Of a DNA stretch of 6,649 nucleotides, positions 6,097-6,649 are shown piece after piece. Each line of letters begins with the position of its first letter. Position 1 is the stretch's first letter. The notes beneath the pieces were generated by a model that was not told where the DNA came from, did no database searches, and worked only from the letters and a program-made list of their open reading frames with translations. The position numbers were made by a program, and so were the translations under genes. The DNA comes from DAHUXT01 sp036378295 (GTDB lineage: Bacteria > Chloroflexota > Ktedonobacteria > Ktedonobacterales > JADMIN01): NCBI GenBank assembly GCA_036378295.1, contig DASUWS010000326.1, positions 1-6,649 on the forward strand, in the 5' to 3' direction.

Positions 6097-6105
6097 TGAT
6101 AGAAT
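6097..6105 (+). promoter_or_regulatory. extended -10 promoter TGATAGAAT for the yajQ-family gene
   Basis: TG-A-TAGAAT matches the extended -10 (TAGAAT has one mismatch to TATAAT) within the 161-bp gap after thpR. Transcription would start near 6112, giving a leader of about 68 nt. No -35 hexamer is seen. A GTCCA/TGGAC dyad (6084-6088 and 6116-6120) brackets the box, probably by chance. The rest of the gap shows nothing else I can name. Confidence 0.5.
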
Positions 6106-6179
6106 GTGCGGGACGTGGACGTGCTCGCCTTGCGTACCTCCATGTGGCACAGAACGAATGTGTAAGGAGATGGGTACAT

Positions 6180-6649
6180 ATGGCCGGAGAAAACAGTTTT
6201 GATGTGGTCTCGCAGTATGACGAGCAAGAGCTGGGGAACGCGCTCGACCAGACGCGCCGCGAGATCACCACACGCTTCGACCTCAAAGATACACGCACCG
6301 AGCTGACGTATGACGCCAAGAAGAAGACGATCACGATCCTCACGAATAGCGAGTTTACGTTGAAGAATGTGCGGGACGTTCTGGAGACGAAGATCGTGCG
6401 GCGTGGCCTCTCCATCAAGATCCTCAAGCCAGGAGCCGTCGAGCAGGCTGGAGGCAACCGCGTGCGTCAGGTCATCGAGTTGCAGAGCGGCATCTCGCAG
6501 GAGCTTGCCAAAGAAATCACCAAGCTGATTCGCGATAGCTTCCCCAAGGTGAAGGGCCAGATTCAGGGCGATTCAGTGCGCGTCGTTGGCAAGAGCCGCG
6601 ACGATCTCCAGGGAGTTATTGCCGCCCTCAAAGCAAAGGACTATGCCGT
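6180..6649 (+). CDS. yajQ: YajQ family nucleotide-binding protein, 3' end cut off by window
   Basis: The first 156 codons of a YajQ-family protein, a small cytosolic protein with two ferredoxin-like domains. Members have been reported to bind cyclic di-GMP and to act as effectors in transcription or phage regulation. The N-terminus NSFDVVSQYDEQEL followed by ALDQTRREITTRFDL matches the family opening. QIQGDSVRVVGKSRDDLQ (127-144) is the near-invariant C-terminal block. The family is usually about 163 residues, so only around ten residues and the stop are missing. The ATG at 6180 follows AAGGAG (6164-6169) by 10 nt. It is on the same strand as thpR but has its own predicted promoter. Binding specificity cannot be read from the sequence. 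Confidence 0.95.
   Translation, partial: MAGENSFDVVSQYDEQELGNALDQTRREITTRFDLKDTRTELTYDAKKKTITILTNSEFTLKNVRDVLETKIVRRGLSIKILKPGAVEQAGGNRVRQVIELQSGISQELAKEITKLIRDSFPKVKGQIQGDSVRVVGKSRDDLQGVIAALKAKDYA

Noticed and set aside
6130..6159. A TTGCGT / ACGAAT pair as a sigma-70-type promoter close to yajQ
   Set aside because: The -10 matches only three positions, and it would start transcription on or after the ribosome binding site.
5517..6227. A 236-codon minus-strand open frame across thpR and the yajQ leader
   Set aside because: It overlaps conserved thpR coding sequence and a promoter region, and its translation is low-complexity Ser/Arg-rich.
1..6649. tRNA, rRNA, CRISPR array, integrase or transposase genes, prophage or defence cassette
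   Set aside because: Looked for on both strands; no cloverleaf-like segment, regularly spaced repeat or recognisable mobility or defence protein was seen.

Overview
The window is a GC-rich bacterial chromosomal segment with six genes and one partial gene run-in, all ordinary in style: short gaps, good Shine-Dalgarno sequences, and no rRNA, tRNA, CRISPR, integrase or insertion sequence visible. A luciferase-like oxidoreductase of the type often linked to cofactor F420, a RifP/PEP-synthase-like phosphotransferase, a DUF2269-like membrane protein and several TG-extended -10 promoters without a -35 box would fit Chloroflexota (for example Ktedonobacteria). This assignment is an inference from style and gene content, not proven by any marker gene.

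Layout. Positions 2-1168 (+) hold the C-terminal part of a PEP-utilising phosphotransferase whose start lies before the window. It is followed at 1221-1808 (+) by a five-helix membrane protein. A 132-bp leader with an extended -10 promoter and two overlapping dyads precedes a luciferase-like (LLM) flavin/F420 oxidoreductase at 1941-2912 (+). A convergent gap (2913-3091) carries two related GC-rich hairpins in opposite orientation, flanked by a 9-bp direct repeat. Then comes a classical NAD-type short-chain dehydrogenase on the minus strand (3092-3850). A divergent promoter region (3851-4014) separates it from an unrecognised 440-residue two-helix membrane protein (4015-5337, +). This is followed by the 2H RNA 2',3'-cyclic phosphodiesterase ThpR (5449-6018, +), with a leader that can fold in two mutually exclusive ways. 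Last is the start and nearly all of a YajQ-family nucleotide-binding protein (6180-6649, +, cut off by the window end).

How the genes fit together. No single pathway is evident. The two oxidoreductases are convergent and each appears to have its own promoter. ThpR (2H phosphoesterase acting on cyclic or 2'-5' phosphate linkages) and YajQ (reported cyclic-di-GMP/nucleic-acid binder) are neighbours on one strand, which is suggestive but could be chance.

The least explained items are the orphan 440-residue membrane protein, the folding switch in front of thpR, and the double-hairpin element between the convergent genes. I did not find convincing evidence for a new multi-gene system.
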